Below are positions 1 to 7,303 of a DNA stretch of 20,803 nt, piece after piece. Positions within the stretch are counted from its first letter, which is position 1; every line of letters starts with the position of its first letter. Source of the DNA: a virus; IMG/VR virus record IMGVR_UViG_3300034104_006708, positions 1 through 20,803 of that record, one strand, 5' to 3'. The position numbers were made by a program, and so were the translations under genes. The notes under the pieces were generated by a model, which was not told the DNA's origin, made no database searches, and saw only the letters and a list, made by a program, of their open reading frames with translations.

Positions 1-66
1 TAAATAGCACTGTCTTCGTGACCAAAAACCTTTAACCACAAGTGAATTGCAGAAATTGCTAAAACG

Positions 67-396
67 CTATTTGCGAGCGCGTTTGCGAGGACTAGGAGCG
101 ACAGGTTCATTGATACTGGTAGTGGTGATGAATTTTTCAGCCAGCATTTCTACTCCTCGGAGACCGCAAAATCCCAGCAAAAATCCTGCGCCGTACCCGT
201 AATGAATGTCGCCTTCGAGGTGAGCGATTTTCAGAATGAGCGGCGTAATGTAGTTAGCGCTGGCAGCGCCGCCAATAAGCGAAGCAATGGTCTTAGTCAG
301 ATTTACGCCGGCCTGTTTGCTTGAGGTCAAGATTGCTCCTGCGAAACCAGCAATAAGAAGACCAAGATCAAGACCAGCATCGTCCTTGAGGTTCAT
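67..396 (-). CDS. Holin-like small membrane protein (109 aa)
   Basis: Probable phage holin or holin-like protein acting in the inner membrane. Residues 10-35 (GLLIAGFAGAILTSSKQAG) and about 38-57 are hydrophobic, a third weaker segment lies around 66-80, and the C-terminus is strongly basic (PRKRARK). The glycine/alanine-rich first segment followed by a short lysine-bearing turn and a second helix resembles the layout of phage holins that sit beside spanins. The start overlaps the stop of the lipoprotein gene by 4 bp (ATGA), so the two are probably translationally coupled. Its place in a lysis cassette supports the call, but no catalytic or diagnostic residues exist for holins. It could instead be another phage membrane protein. 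No complete gene is seen in the 66 bases between this stop and the window edge. Confidence 0.55.
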   Translation of the reverse strand: MNLKDDAGLDLGLLIAGFAGAILTSSKQAGVNLTKTIASLIGGAASANYITPLILKIAHLEGDIHYGYGAGFLLGFCGLRGVEMLAEKFITTTSINEPVAPSPRKRARK

Positions 397-644
397 CGGT
401 TCTGCGCCTGTTTAAGCGCGGCAACTGCGTTGAGGTAGTCCATTTCGAGCCGCTGAAAGCGAGCGGCTGAGTACCATTTCTGCGGCCCGGGAGCGGTGTA
501 AATTTGCCCCGCGTGCAGTTCAAGAACGTCCTGTGTCGGGGGATAAAGATAACGCGCTGGAACGCGCGAATCTTTCGCGCAACCTGTCAGCCAAAACATC
601 ATTGCCATCAGCGCGAGCTTTGAGAATTTGATTTTCCAGTTCAT
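393..644 (-). CDS. Phage lipoprotein, probable outer-membrane spanin (Rz1-like), 83 aa
   Basis: Small lipoprotein with a clear type II signal peptide: a basic start (MNWKIKFSK), a hydrophobic stretch (LALMAMMFWL) and the lipobox LTGC, with Cys22 as the lipidation site. The mature part is about 60 residues and carries a PP pair (RYLYPPTQD) early on, then a helical C-terminus. Size, lipobox and position next to holin-like genes fit an outer-membrane spanin subunit that helps fuse inner and outer membranes at lysis. The coding region overlaps the gene to its right by roughly 125-140 bp in another frame, as Rz and Rz1 do. An in-frame start five codons upstream (659) is possible, but the internal ATG gives a normal signal peptide. 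A lipoprotein spanin implies a Gram-negative host. Confidence 0.6.
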   Translation of the reverse strand: MNWKIKFSKLALMAMMFWLTGCAKDSRVPARYLYPPTQDVLELHAGQIYTAPGPQKWYSAARFQRLEMDYLNAVAALKQAQNR

Positions 645-741
645 CACAGTGGTTAGCAATGTCGCGTTCGAGCTCCCATGATGCGCGGCGGGCTTTGATT
701 TCGAGCCAGCTTTTAAGGATTTGCAGGAGGGTTAGAATCAT
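520..741 (-). CDS. Possible inner-membrane spanin-like coiled-coil protein (73 aa)
   Basis: Short protein with a hydrophobic N-terminal stretch (MILTLLQILKSWLEI) followed by a charged helix rich in Glu, Arg and Ala (about residues 16-60) that could form a coiled coil. Its 3' part overlaps the lipoprotein gene in another frame, the classic arrangement of inner and outer spanin genes. The N-terminal segment is short and interrupted by Gln and Lys, so it is a poor transmembrane helix and the spanin assignment is tentative. Its start overlaps the end of the next gene upstream (stop at 713) by about 29 bp. It could simply be an uncharacterised coiled-coil protein of the lysis module. Confidence 0.4.
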   Translation of the reverse strand: MILTLLQILKSWLEIKARRASWELERDIANHCDELENQILKARADGNDVLADRLRERFARSSALSLSPDTGRS

Positions 742-904
742 TCTTTTCCTTACGGAAGAAGTTCACTAGCCCAATTGCGCTTAGCCCGACAGACAAAATC
801 GCTTCCTGCAATTCGGGGTGCAGTTTCAATCCAACAGCAGTCAAAAGCGCAAAAATCCCTCTCCAACTGGAAGGCTCGCGTAACCGATTTAATAGGTATT
901 CCAT
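713..904 (-). CDS. Small membrane protein, holin-like (63 aa)
   Basis: The sequence opens MEYLLNRLREPSSWRGIF, continues into a hydrophobic helix (ALLTAVGLKLHPELQEAILSVGLSAIGLVNFF) and ends in a charged tail (RKEKNDSNPPANP). The pattern LREPSSW followed by a short GLxLxPELxEAI stretch and a membrane helix is common in small phage proteins annotated as holins or hypothetical membrane proteins. I place the start at the internal ATG at 904. The longer frame reaching 1060 lies inside the neighbouring gene and has no membrane-like character. Together with the 109-aa protein this gives two holin-like genes in one cassette, possibly a holin with an antiholin or pinholin. Confidence 0.5.
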   Translation of the reverse strand: MEYLLNRLREPSSWRGIFALLTAVGLKLHPELQEAILSVGLSAIGLVNFFRKEKNDSNPPANP

Positions 905-914
905 GCGCCCGAAA

Positions 915-1136
915 TTAATCACCTTGAGACAGCTCGTCCACAGTTTCATCGAATTTCTCAATTGCTTTCCTCTTGCGTTTCTTTTTAGCCAGCGCTGCCC
1001 GGGCCTCGCTATCGACGATGCCGCGCAACCCAAGTTCGGTCGTGTAAACGCCTCGATCAATGAGCCAACGCGTGCAAGCGCGGTTTACATCATTGAACAT
1101 TGGAACCTGTACTGGTTTTAGTCTTTCCTCTTCCAT
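915..1136 (-). CDS. Hypothetical basic protein downstream of primase-helicase (73 aa)
   Basis: Not recognised. Reads MEEERLKPVQVPMF at the start, has a middle section containing RWLIDRGVYTTELGLRG, a lysine/arginine cluster (KKKRKRK) around residues 51-57, and an acidic end (DETVDELSQGD). The start chosen overlaps the primase-helicase stop by 19 bp. A second ATG at 1100, just after that stop, is also possible and would give 61 aa. Neither has a clear Shine-Dalgarno sequence. The basic cluster hints at nucleic-acid contact, but nothing stronger can be said. Confidence 0.5.
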   Translation of the reverse strand: MEEERLKPVQVPMFNDVNRACTRWLIDRGVYTTELGLRGIVDSEARAALAKKKRKRKAIEKFDETVDELSQGD

Positions 1137-3283
1137 ACGCGGATGACTGCATGATTTTTTCCTCGGATTGAATGCGGTTCCCACCCCAGCGCCCGGAGCG
1201 CGGATCCCACTCGCAACTGTGAAATTCGGTCCTGCCGGGCTGGCGGGATTTCGAGGCCCCCTGCCAGAATTTCCGTCATGGTATACTGGCGATTGTCGTC
1301 CAGCCATGTTCGTAAGCAGTCCTCCCATGCGTCCCGGGGGCGCCGTTCGTCAGCCTCCGCGGCCGCTTCAACCGTTGGTACACTCCACCAACTTTCGCCA
1401 GCCCGAAACCGGTGCGCTGCCTCGGCAAACAACTGGTCCCGGTTTACGGCCAGCCATGCGGAATCGATCTGTCCGCATCGGACCGCCCAGAAGCGGCGGG
1501 CGCCAGTGTCGTCCCGCTGCCAATCGTCCCGATTTGTTGTGCCGGCAAACACTGACTGCCGCGGATGGTCCTCGGCATTGCGTCCGTACGGGGCGCGATA
1601 TCGGTCAACGCCGCAGGAGATGATCCCTTTGATGCGCTCGACCTCGGAACGATCGAACGAATGCATCTCGGAGATCTCGACAAGCCATGCCCCCTTCAGG
1701 ACCTGATAAAAGTCTTTTGTCGTGACGCTCTCATGGCACTCCGCGAACCATTCTCCGCCAAGGATCCGGAGCGCGCTTGATTTTCCAGTGCCTTGGGCGC
1801 CCTCGAGGATCGGCATGGTATCAACCTTGCACCCCGGCCGGTATGCCCGGGCGACCATCCCAAGCAAAAAGCACCGGCCAACCTCGGAATGGTACGGCTT
1901 GTCGTGCGCGCCAAAGCCATCTGCCAGCAACCGCTCGAGCCTAAATGTGCCATCCCACGTTAACGAGTTAAGCCACTCGGTGAGCTCATTCTTGCGCTGC
2001 TTGTAGGCGGTCAACTGTAGTGCCCCGTGCACCGTTTCCACGCTCATCCGCGGGCAGTAAATCTCAGCCTGAATTTGCCGGGTTAACCGGAGGTCGTCGT
2101 TGTCGGTCCATTCGCGGCGGTCCCCGTCCCAAGTTGTAAATATGCGCTCGCGAAAAGTGTCGTACCAGACTGCCCCGGAAAACCCGTCCCAGCGCTCGAG
2201 AATTCTGCATGCATTGTCGAGGTTTGGAATCGGGCCTTTCCCTTCCCCGGCCAACTCGAGGCCAAGGTGTCCCCACAATTCGACCCGGGATTGTAAGCCG
2301 GCGCCTTGAGCCGTGCGCTCAGCCTGCGCCTTTTCGTCGGTCGTCTGCGCCTCGTAAGCGGCCAGCCGCGGCTTTGCCCAAGTTACAAAAGTGTCGTAGG
2401 CCATGCCTTCGGCGGCAGCGTCCGCGGCGTCCCATTTGTCAGGCATCCCTGAGACGTCGATGATCTTCACGCTTGCGGCCCGATCCGACAGCAGGTCTGC
2501 AATGGTCTCTGCCGCCCGCACGCCGGCCTCGTCCGCGTCAGGCCAAATGATGACCTTTCTCCCGGAAAGCGCTGACCAGTCTACCTTGTGCACTGCCGCG
2601 GCGCCTCCGGGCCAAGTGACCGGCAAATAAACATGCCCGCAAATCCTCTTTGCCGCCTCGGCCGCTTTTTCGCCCTCCACAATCAGCACTGGCTTCCCGG
2701 GGTGAGCCGCCAATAGATCGAGCCCATAGAGCGGCCGCGGATCCGTAAAGCCCACCGATTGCCAATCGGATTTTTCTGCGTCCCAAGTCCAAGGGATGAA
2801 CTGTTTCCGGGCCCCCGGAGGTTCATGCCGCGTGATGTAGCCAATGATTGCGCCGCGCGCCGCGCGGTACTCGTACACCGCAACCGCCGGGCCATGACGG
2901 AAGTGGACAAATGAGGGGCGCGCCGCGTCCTCTGGGGGTAATTGTTGCACAACCTTTTTTGGGGGTTTTGGGGGTGCCGCCGGCACTGGTAGTCCTGCTG
3001 GAGGCGCATCGTACTGCCCGGACAATTGTTTAAATGCTTGGCCTTGAGTTAACGCGTGCTGCGCCGCGTATAGACTGATCAAATCGGCGCCGCCTTCATC
3101 GGTCGAGAAATCCTTCCAGACGCCTCGCTGCCAATTGATTGAGAGGCTATCTCCCTTTTCGCCGCTAACGCCTCCGACAACGAATTCTCCGCCAATAAAT
3201 TTTCCGTGCGGAAACCACTGTGGTAAAACGTCTTTTGCCCGGAAAAGCAACGAAGCGTTTAGACCTTTGAAATCGAGAGCCAT
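1118..3283 (-). CDS. Phage primase-helicase: TOPRIM plus D5/VirE-type ATPase (721 aa)
   Basis: Large replication protein expected to prime and unwind phage DNA. The N-terminal 100 residues resemble the start of phage primases (NWQRGVWKDFSTDEGGADLISLYA). A proline/lysine linker follows (about 97-115). A TOPRIM domain is shown by VLIVEGEKAAEAA (199-211) and VIIWPDADEAG (244-254), with the expected Glu and DxD acids. The C-terminal half is a VirE/D5-type ATPase: ELTEWLNSLTWDG (433-445), Walker A GAQGTGKSS (495-503), Walker B-like WLVEISEM (533-540), sensor-like AGTTNRDDW (580-588) and DDTGARRFW (591-599). No N-terminal zinc ribbon is visible. It is the fifth gene of the leftward replication operon. 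A short GGGGGTTTT repeat encodes part of the linker. Confidence 0.9.
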   Translation of the reverse strand: MALDFKGLNASLLFRAKDVLPQWFPHGKFIGGEFVVGGVSGEKGDSLSINWQRGVWKDFSTDEGGADLISLYAAQHALTQGQAFKQLSGQYDAPPAGLPVPAAPPKPPKKVVQQLPPEDAARPSFVHFRHGPAVAVYEYRAARGAIIGYITRHEPPGARKQFIPWTWDAEKSDWQSVGFTDPRPLYGLDLLAAHPGKPVLIVEGEKAAEAAKRICGHVYLPVTWPGGAAAVHKVDWSALSGRKVIIWPDADEAGVRAAETIADLLSDRAASVKIIDVSGMPDKWDAADAAAEGMAYDTFVTWAKPRLAAYEAQTTDEKAQAERTAQGAGLQSRVELWGHLGLELAGEGKGPIPNLDNACRILERWDGFSGAVWYDTFRERIFTTWDGDRREWTDNDDLRLTRQIQAEIYCPRMSVETVHGALQLTAYKQRKNELTEWLNSLTWDGTFRLERLLADGFGAHDKPYHSEVGRCFLLGMVARAYRPGCKVDTMPILEGAQGTGKSSALRILGGEWFAECHESVTTKDFYQVLKGAWLVEISEMHSFDRSEVERIKGIISCGVDRYRAPYGRNAEDHPRQSVFAGTTNRDDWQRDDTGARRFWAVRCGQIDSAWLAVNRDQLFAEAAHRFRAGESWWSVPTVEAAAEADERRPRDAWEDCLRTWLDDNRQYTMTEILAGGLEIPPARQDRISQLRVGSALRALGWEPHSIRGKNHAVIRVWKRKD

Positions 3284-3313
3284 AGCCGATGCTGTTGCAA
3301 AAAAGTCAACGCG

Positions 3314-3640
3314 TCAATCAGCGCTCACAAGTTTTTCAAGGTCGTCCACAGATCGGCAGACGCCGGCGATGCCGCCGCATTCCCTGATCATTTTTAAAAA
3401 GTCCGCTTGGAGAGGTCCAACGCGGCCGGTCTTAGACTTTACCTCTACCGCTAAAAATCTGCCGTCTCGCAACCGCAGGCCCCACAAATCGGCCGCTCCC
3501 GGGAAACCTGACCCTACCCATCTGCCGTCTGGAAGCTGATATTTGCCGGTCTGATAACGCCAAAGCCGCACCCCAAAGCGAGGTGCGGCCAGCATAATTT
3601 CAGATTGTATCCGAGATTCGGACGGATCAGAAGGGTTCAT
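3314..3640 (-). CDS. VRR-NUC domain nuclease (108 aa)
   Basis: Compact PD-(D/E)xK nuclease of the VRR-NUC type, a family found in phages and in FAN1-like enzymes and linked to branched-DNA processing. Catalytic features are GFPGAADLWGL (45-55, with Asp51), then FLAVEVKSKTGR (62-73, with Glu66 and Lys68), then the conserved glutamine in LQADFL (77-82). The length fits stand-alone VRR-NUC proteins. The start at 3640 overlaps the SSB-like gene stop by 14 bp. A longer in-frame extension to 3811 lies inside that gene and is not protein-like. In a replication operon it probably resolves or trims recombination intermediates. Confidence 0.85.
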   Translation of the reverse strand: MNPSDPSESRIQSEIMLAAPRFGVRLWRYQTGKYQLPDGRWVGSGFPGAADLWGLRLRDGRFLAVEVKSKTGRVGPLQADFLKMIRECGGIAGVCRSVDDLEKLVSAD

Positions 3641-3887
3641 TGGCGCCCCCTCGTCCGCCGCCAGAATTGCGGTCCTCGATGGCCCACATACTGCAAAGGA
3701 TGTCAGGTTTGCGTTCCTTGTTGGCAAGGTATTGGATTTCCATCGGAATAGTATGCGCCTTCCAAACAAAATACGGTCCTTTTTCGCCCATCCGAACTTC
3801 GCCAATCTCAAGGTACTTGCCCTTGGTTTCGCCTTGTTTGTTAGTGTATTCGCCTATGCGGATTGTGACTTTGTATTCTTCGCTCAT
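3627..3887 (-). CDS. SSB-like ssDNA-binding protein (86 aa)
   Basis: Short protein starting MSEEYKVTIRIGEYTNKQGE, with alternating beta-strand-like segments (KYLEIGEVRMGEKGPYFVW), then a glycine-rich linker (NSGGGRGG) and the ending ANEPF. The ending resembles the SSB C-terminal tip (acidic residue then PF) used to recruit partner enzymes. The fold is probably a small OB-like barrel. The assignment rests on this layout and on position between a helicase and a nuclease; no sequence search was possible. The start overlaps the helicase stop by 4 bp (ATGA), so translation is probably coupled. Confidence 0.6.
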   Translation of the reverse strand: MSEEYKVTIRIGEYTNKQGETKGKYLEIGEVRMGEKGPYFVWKAHTIPMEIQYLANKERKPDILCSMWAIEDRNSGGGRGGANEPF

Positions 3888-5296
3888 GTTAGTGTTTTTG
3901 GTTTCTTGTTGCGGGATTCCAAAATTTTATTGGCCCACGCAAGGGGCCAACGGTAGCCGCGTTTGCGTCCGAGATCAACAAGCGCTGCCAAACTTTTTGC
4001 TTCTCGTTGCTCGCGTAGGCGATCCGCGAAAGGCATTTTTGGACTACGCCCGCGCGCGACCTCGACGAGCGCACCGTCTTCGTCGGTTTTAATTTTCTGT
4101 GGTTGAGAAACAATAAGTGTTCCGCAAACAACGCAAGCAGTTGCGGTGCTTTTGTTAACAGCAAAGCATTTTTTGCATATCTTGACTGCAATAGCATCGT
4201 CTTTGTTTCGAGGTTTTTTCTTTTTGCCGGCAAGCGTCCACTCGCGCTCGTCGCAAGGCATTCCATGACGATCAACGTTGCCAACATGATCGAGGATGAT
4301 CGCGTGACTCTTCCCGGGGTAGGGGCGCAGTGCCCGGCCTACCTGTTGCAAAAACATGGTAAGCGACTGAGTTGGGCGCAGCAAAATGGCAACTTCAATT
4401 GCCGGCAAATCGAATCCCTCCGAGATCACGTTGCAGGAGCAAAGGATTTGCATTTTGTTTTCCGCAAAATCCCGGACCATCTGCGCGCGATCTAGTGCGT
4501 GCATGGTCCCGGTCAACGTGCCGGCTTTGTGCCCTCGCCGCTCAAATTCAGCCGCCACTTCTCGGGCGTGCGCAACGGTGATGCAAAAGACAACTGCTCG
4601 TTTCCCGGCGGCATGTTGCTCGTAATGGTCAACCGCATTGCCGGTGATTTTGGGTTTGTTAACCGCGAGCTCAATGTCGCTCTGCTTAAAGTCCCCGGCG
4701 ACTGTGCGAATGCCCGCAGTGCTGAATTGCGTTGGCGGGCGGAAATAACGGTAATCAGACAGGTGCCCGGCCTGCATCAGTTCTGACGATTGAGGGCCGA
4801 GAACCAATTCAGCAAAGCATTCCCCCAGACCTTCACCGGACAGGCGAGCCGGCGTTGCTGTAACGCCGATGCGATACGCGTTCCCGGCCCAGTTCAGGAC
4901 TGTGCCCCACGTTGTCTTGGCAACGCAATGATGCGCTTCGTCGATGATTACAAAATCCGGGAGCGGTAATTTGTGCAACCGGCGCGCTGCCGAAAACACG
5001 CTTGCGACAATCACCCGGGAGCTTGTCTTATGCTCTCCCGGAGCGCACAGGTCATGCTGTACTCCAAATGCAGTCAATGTTGAGCTGACCTGCTGCAACA
5101 GCTCGCTCCGGTGAACTAAAATTAAAGTTCGTTTTCCCCGGGCCGCGGCGCTCGCGACCATGTAGCAAAAAATGACTGTTTTTCCGCCGCCGGTAGGCAG
5201 CACCATTACGGCACTGCGATTGCGGCTGAGCGCTTTTCTGGTTCGCGCAAGGAGATCCTGTTGATAATCACGCAGTTGCAGTTTTTCCGAGTGCAT
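3884..5296 (-). CDS. Superfamily 2 DEAH-box DNA helicase with C-terminal zinc ribbon (470 aa)
   Basis: ATP-dependent DNA helicase of the phage type related to the UvrB/RecG/Rad25-like group. Motifs in order: Q-like LRDYQQDLL (8-16), Walker A PTGGGKT (34-40), Ia LILVHRSELLQQ (58-69), DEAH box VIIDEAHH (116-123), motif III TATPAR (146-151), motif V SEGFDLP (292-298) and motif VI QQVGRALRPYPG (317-328). Residues 374-391 hold two Cys pairs (CKKC and CVVC), a probable zinc ribbon, followed by a basic tail. The ATG at 5296 lies inside the 3' end of the HTH gene. It is needed because the Q motif begins only seven residues later. It likely opens forks or origins for the primase-helicase downstream. 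Confidence 0.9.
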   Translation of the reverse strand: MHSEKLQLRDYQQDLLARTRKALSRNRSAVMVLPTGGGKTVIFCYMVASAAARGKRTLILVHRSELLQQVSSTLTAFGVQHDLCAPGEHKTSSRVIVASVFSAARRLHKLPLPDFVIIDEAHHCVAKTTWGTVLNWAGNAYRIGVTATPARLSGEGLGECFAELVLGPQSSELMQAGHLSDYRYFRPPTQFSTAGIRTVAGDFKQSDIELAVNKPKITGNAVDHYEQHAAGKRAVVFCITVAHAREVAAEFERRGHKAGTLTGTMHALDRAQMVRDFAENKMQILCSCNVISEGFDLPAIEVAILLRPTQSLTMFLQQVGRALRPYPGKSHAIILDHVGNVDRHGMPCDEREWTLAGKKKKPRNKDDAIAVKICKKCFAVNKSTATACVVCGTLIVSQPQKIKTDEDGALVEVARGRSPKMPFADRLREQREAKSLAALVDLGRKRGYRWPLAWANKILESRNKKPKTLT

Positions 5297-5517
5297 TTTT
5301 GTGTGCTAGTGTATTCGCCGAAAAGAATTTCCTCATAGGTGAGCTTTATTCCCGCGGTTTCGGCGGCAATCAAGATTGCCTTTTCCCGTTTTTTAGGGAT
5401 GTAACCCTGCCCTCGCTTCCACCTGGAAATTGCTGATGGAGAGAGGTTTATTGCTGATGCAAGTTTGCGAACTCCCCCAAAGCGATGAGTGACCCATTCG
5501 GCCGGCGTGCGATTCAT
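5206..5517 (-). CDS. Cro/CI-family HTH regulator (103 aa)
   Basis: N-terminal helix-turn-helix DNA-binding protein similar in layout to Cro-like phage repressors. GVRKLASAINLSPSAISRWKRG (starting at 15) supplies the helix-turn-helix, and a short helical region follows to about residue 66. The last roughly 30 residues overlap the helicase start by 91 bp and are Cys/Arg-rich, unlike a normal Cro tail. They may be dispensable, or the reading frame may once have ended earlier. It is the first gene of the leftward replication operon and sits at the divergent control region. It probably binds the imperfect palindrome at 5521-5537. Its ATG lies only about 8 bases downstream of a candidate -10 box, so its transcript could be nearly leaderless. 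Confidence 0.75.
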   Translation of the reverse strand: MNRTPAEWVTHRFGGVRKLASAINLSPSAISRWKRGQGYIPKKREKAILIAAETAGIKLTYEEILFGEYTSTQKCTRKNCNCVIINRISLREPEKRSAAIAVP

Positions 5518-5520
5518 GCT

Positions 5521-5552
5521 GTTGACATTACGACAACAGGCAAAATCGTCAA
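5521..5552 (-). promoter_or_regulatory. Candidate leftward early promoter with overlapping operator
   Basis: On the minus strand a -35-like TTGACG (5552-5547) is followed, after 16 bp, by a -10-like TAATGT (5530-5525). An imperfect palindrome, GTTG-9-CAAC (5521-5537), covers the -10 region and is a plausible operator for the adjacent HTH protein. The region 5518-5622 separates the leftward replication genes from the rightward recombination genes. A rightward promoter must also lie here; a TTGACA occurs at 5522-5527 but has no good -10 at normal spacing. Confidence 0.4.
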
Positions 5553-5622
5553 GTTCAGTCGTTTATGTAGCCCACATCTTTTCCTTGCTGCCCACGCCGG
5601 CTCATGCTTTATTGGCGGTCCT

Positions 5623-6558
5623 ATGAGTACTACTACACACAAAAGCGAGCACATTAATCCAGTTAACAAAAACGATTGGTTGGCTTTACGCCGACAGGAT
5701 GTAACCTCGACTGAGGTTCCAGCCTTGTTTGGTGCAAGCCCGTACAAAACGGCGTTTGGTCTTTGGCAGTCCAAGCGGCCAACCTACGTTGAGGAGCCGT
5801 TTGAGGAAACCAACCGCATCAAGTGGGGCACTCGTCTACAAGACGCGATTGCCCTCGGCGTTGCGGAGGATCAGGGGTGGAACGTTCGCCGGCGGGGCGT
5901 TTATTCCCGGATCCCGGACCTCCGTCTCGGCGCCTCGTTTGATTTCGAGATCCTTACCCACCCTGATGGCCCGGGTATCTTGGAGATTAAGAACGTCGAT
6001 TACCTACAGTTTAGAGACAAGTGGAGCGACAACGATGGTGTCATCGAAGCGCCGGCTCACATTGAGCTTCAGTTGCAGGCCCAGTTGCTTGTGTCCGGTC
6101 GGGCATGGGGCGCAATCGTCGCACTCGTCGCCGGCAACGAACCGCGGATCGCGATTCGCAAAGCATCAGCCGAGGTCCACGCTGGCATCGAGAGCGCAGT
6201 CAGTGCTTTTTGGGAGTCTCAGCGCAACGGCATTGCTCCGGATCCTGACTGGGCAGCGGATGGCAAGTATCTGCGCCAGCTTTACGCCCACGCAGTTCCC
6301 GGGAAGGCAGTCGTCAGCGAAGACCCTGCGCTCGATGAACTGGTCGCCCAGTATCGGCACCTGAGCTCCGAGATCAAAAGTCTCGAAGACCTCAAGGAGG
6401 CAGCGCGCAATCAGATTTTGGCGTCGATTGGTGACGCTGAAAAAGTGCTTGGCAACGGATGGTCGATTTCGGCCGGCGTTGTTGAGTCCAAAATTGTCCC
6501 GGAATACGTCCGGGCATCGTATCGCGGGTTCCGGGTCAACGTTAAGAAAGCAAAGTAA
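5623..6558 (+). CDS. YqaJ/lambda-exonuclease-type recombinase nuclease (311 aa)
   Basis: Exonuclease of the YqaJ viral recombinase family, which resects double-strand ends to give single-stranded DNA for annealing. Visible signatures are the N-terminal LALRRQDVTSTEVPALFGASPY segment (from residue 20), a conserved WGTRLQDAIA (68-77), the metal-binding Asp in GASFDFEI (103-110), the catalytic ExK in GILEIKNVD (118-126) and the helix AHIELQLQAQLLVSG (145-159). The C-terminus (from about 235) is a coiled-coil-like extension. I use the ATG at 5623; the frame is open further upstream to 5485, but that part crosses the divergent promoter region. It is followed directly by the ERF annealing protein, its usual partner. 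Confidence 0.88.
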   Translation: MSTTTHKSEHINPVNKNDWLALRRQDVTSTEVPALFGASPYKTAFGLWQSKRPTYVEEPFEETNRIKWGTRLQDAIALGVAEDQGWNVRRRGVYSRIPDLRLGASFDFEILTHPDGPGILEIKNVDYLQFRDKWSDNDGVIEAPAHIELQLQAQLLVSGRAWGAIVALVAGNEPRIAIRKASAEVHAGIESAVSAFWESQRNGIAPDPDWAADGKYLRQLYAHAVPGKAVVSEDPALDELVAQYRHLSSEIKSLEDLKEAARNQILASIGDAEKVLGNGWSISAGVVESKIVPEYVRASYRGFRVNVKKAK

Positions 6559-6574
6559 ACACACACACACATAT

Positions 6575-7303
6575 ATGCAATCATCCGATTCAGTAGCAAA
6601 GTTGGCTGGCGCTCTTTCAAAAGCGCAGGGCAAATTCAAAGCAGCAACCAAGGATGCGGTGAACCCGCATTTCAAAAACCGGTACGCCGATCTTGCGTCC
6701 ATTTGGGACGCAATCCGTGAGCCGTTGTCCAGCAATGGACTGGCGGTCGTGCAGGGCGCCGAGACGTCAGGCAAAGAGGCGTTAGTCACCACAACGCTTA
6801 TCCATGAGTCGGGCGAGTGGGTGCAGACTAGCATCGGGATCCCGATTACCAAACCGGACGCGCAGGGCGTTGGCAGCGCTATCACCTACGGGCGCCGGTA
6901 CGGACTAACCTCGCTCGTTGGCATCACCCAAGACGACGACGATGGCGAGACTGCTGTTGGCCGCGGCGGCGGGTACAGGTCCGTGATCAAAGGCGGCAGC
7001 GGCGGCGGTCCCGGGTCTGCACCCAACGGAGTGCCCGGGCTGACAGACGTTGTCCACGCGTTGCAAGGCGCCGGCAACCTCGATACATTAAAAGCAGTTT
7101 GGGAGGACGCTCAGCAGTTTAGCAAGCACCCGGACTTCGCGCAGATTGTTAAAGCGAAGGACGAGGCCAAGGCGCGGCTTTCTACAGCGGTTCCCGCCCG
7201 GGTCACTCGGGTTGTGAAAAACGCAAAGCCATTGCCTGACCTGACTGCTGAGCCTGTTCTCCCGGGCGAGCCAATCAACGAAGACGACATTCCCTTCGCA
7301 TGA
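6575..7303 (+). CDS. ERF-family single-strand annealing protein (242 aa)
   Basis: Single-strand annealing recombinase of the ERF family, which pairs complementary strands made by the neighbouring exonuclease. Family hallmarks are NPHFKNRYADLASIWDAI (30-47), the following PLSSNGLAVVQ and the signature GSAITYGRRYGLTSLVGI. A glycine-rich linker follows (GGGYRSVIKGGSGGG), then a small C-terminal helical region. The protein ends EDDIPFA, very close to the SSB C-terminal tip, suggesting it can dock on SSB-interacting host enzymes. The start is the ATG at 6575, preceded by a CA-repeat leader without a Shine-Dalgarno sequence. The stop overlaps the next ATG (ATGA). Confidence 0.9.
   Translation: MQSSDSVAKLAGALSKAQGKFKAATKDAVNPHFKNRYADLASIWDAIREPLSSNGLAVVQGAETSGKEALVTTTLIHESGEWVQTSIGIPITKPDAQGVGSAITYGRRYGLTSLVGITQDDDDGETAVGRGGGYRSVIKGGSGGGPGSAPNGVPGLTDVVHALQGAGNLDTLKAVWEDAQQFSKHPDFAQIVKAKDEAKARLSTAVPARVTRVVKNAKPLPDLTAEPVLPGEPINEDDIPFA

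Noticed and set aside
713-1060. Longer 115-aa version of the small holin-like protein
   Set aside because: The first 52 codons overlap the neighbouring gene and lack membrane character; the internal ATG at 904 gives the compact membrane protein.
5485-5622. N-terminal extension of the YqaJ exonuclease
   Set aside because: It would cross the divergent promoter and the start of the HTH gene and has no similarity to the conserved YqaJ N-terminus, which begins after the ATG at 5623.
6166-6885. 239-codon minus-strand frame across the exonuclease and annealase genes
   Set aside because: Spans the junction of two well-recognised rightward genes and shows no motif or start signal.
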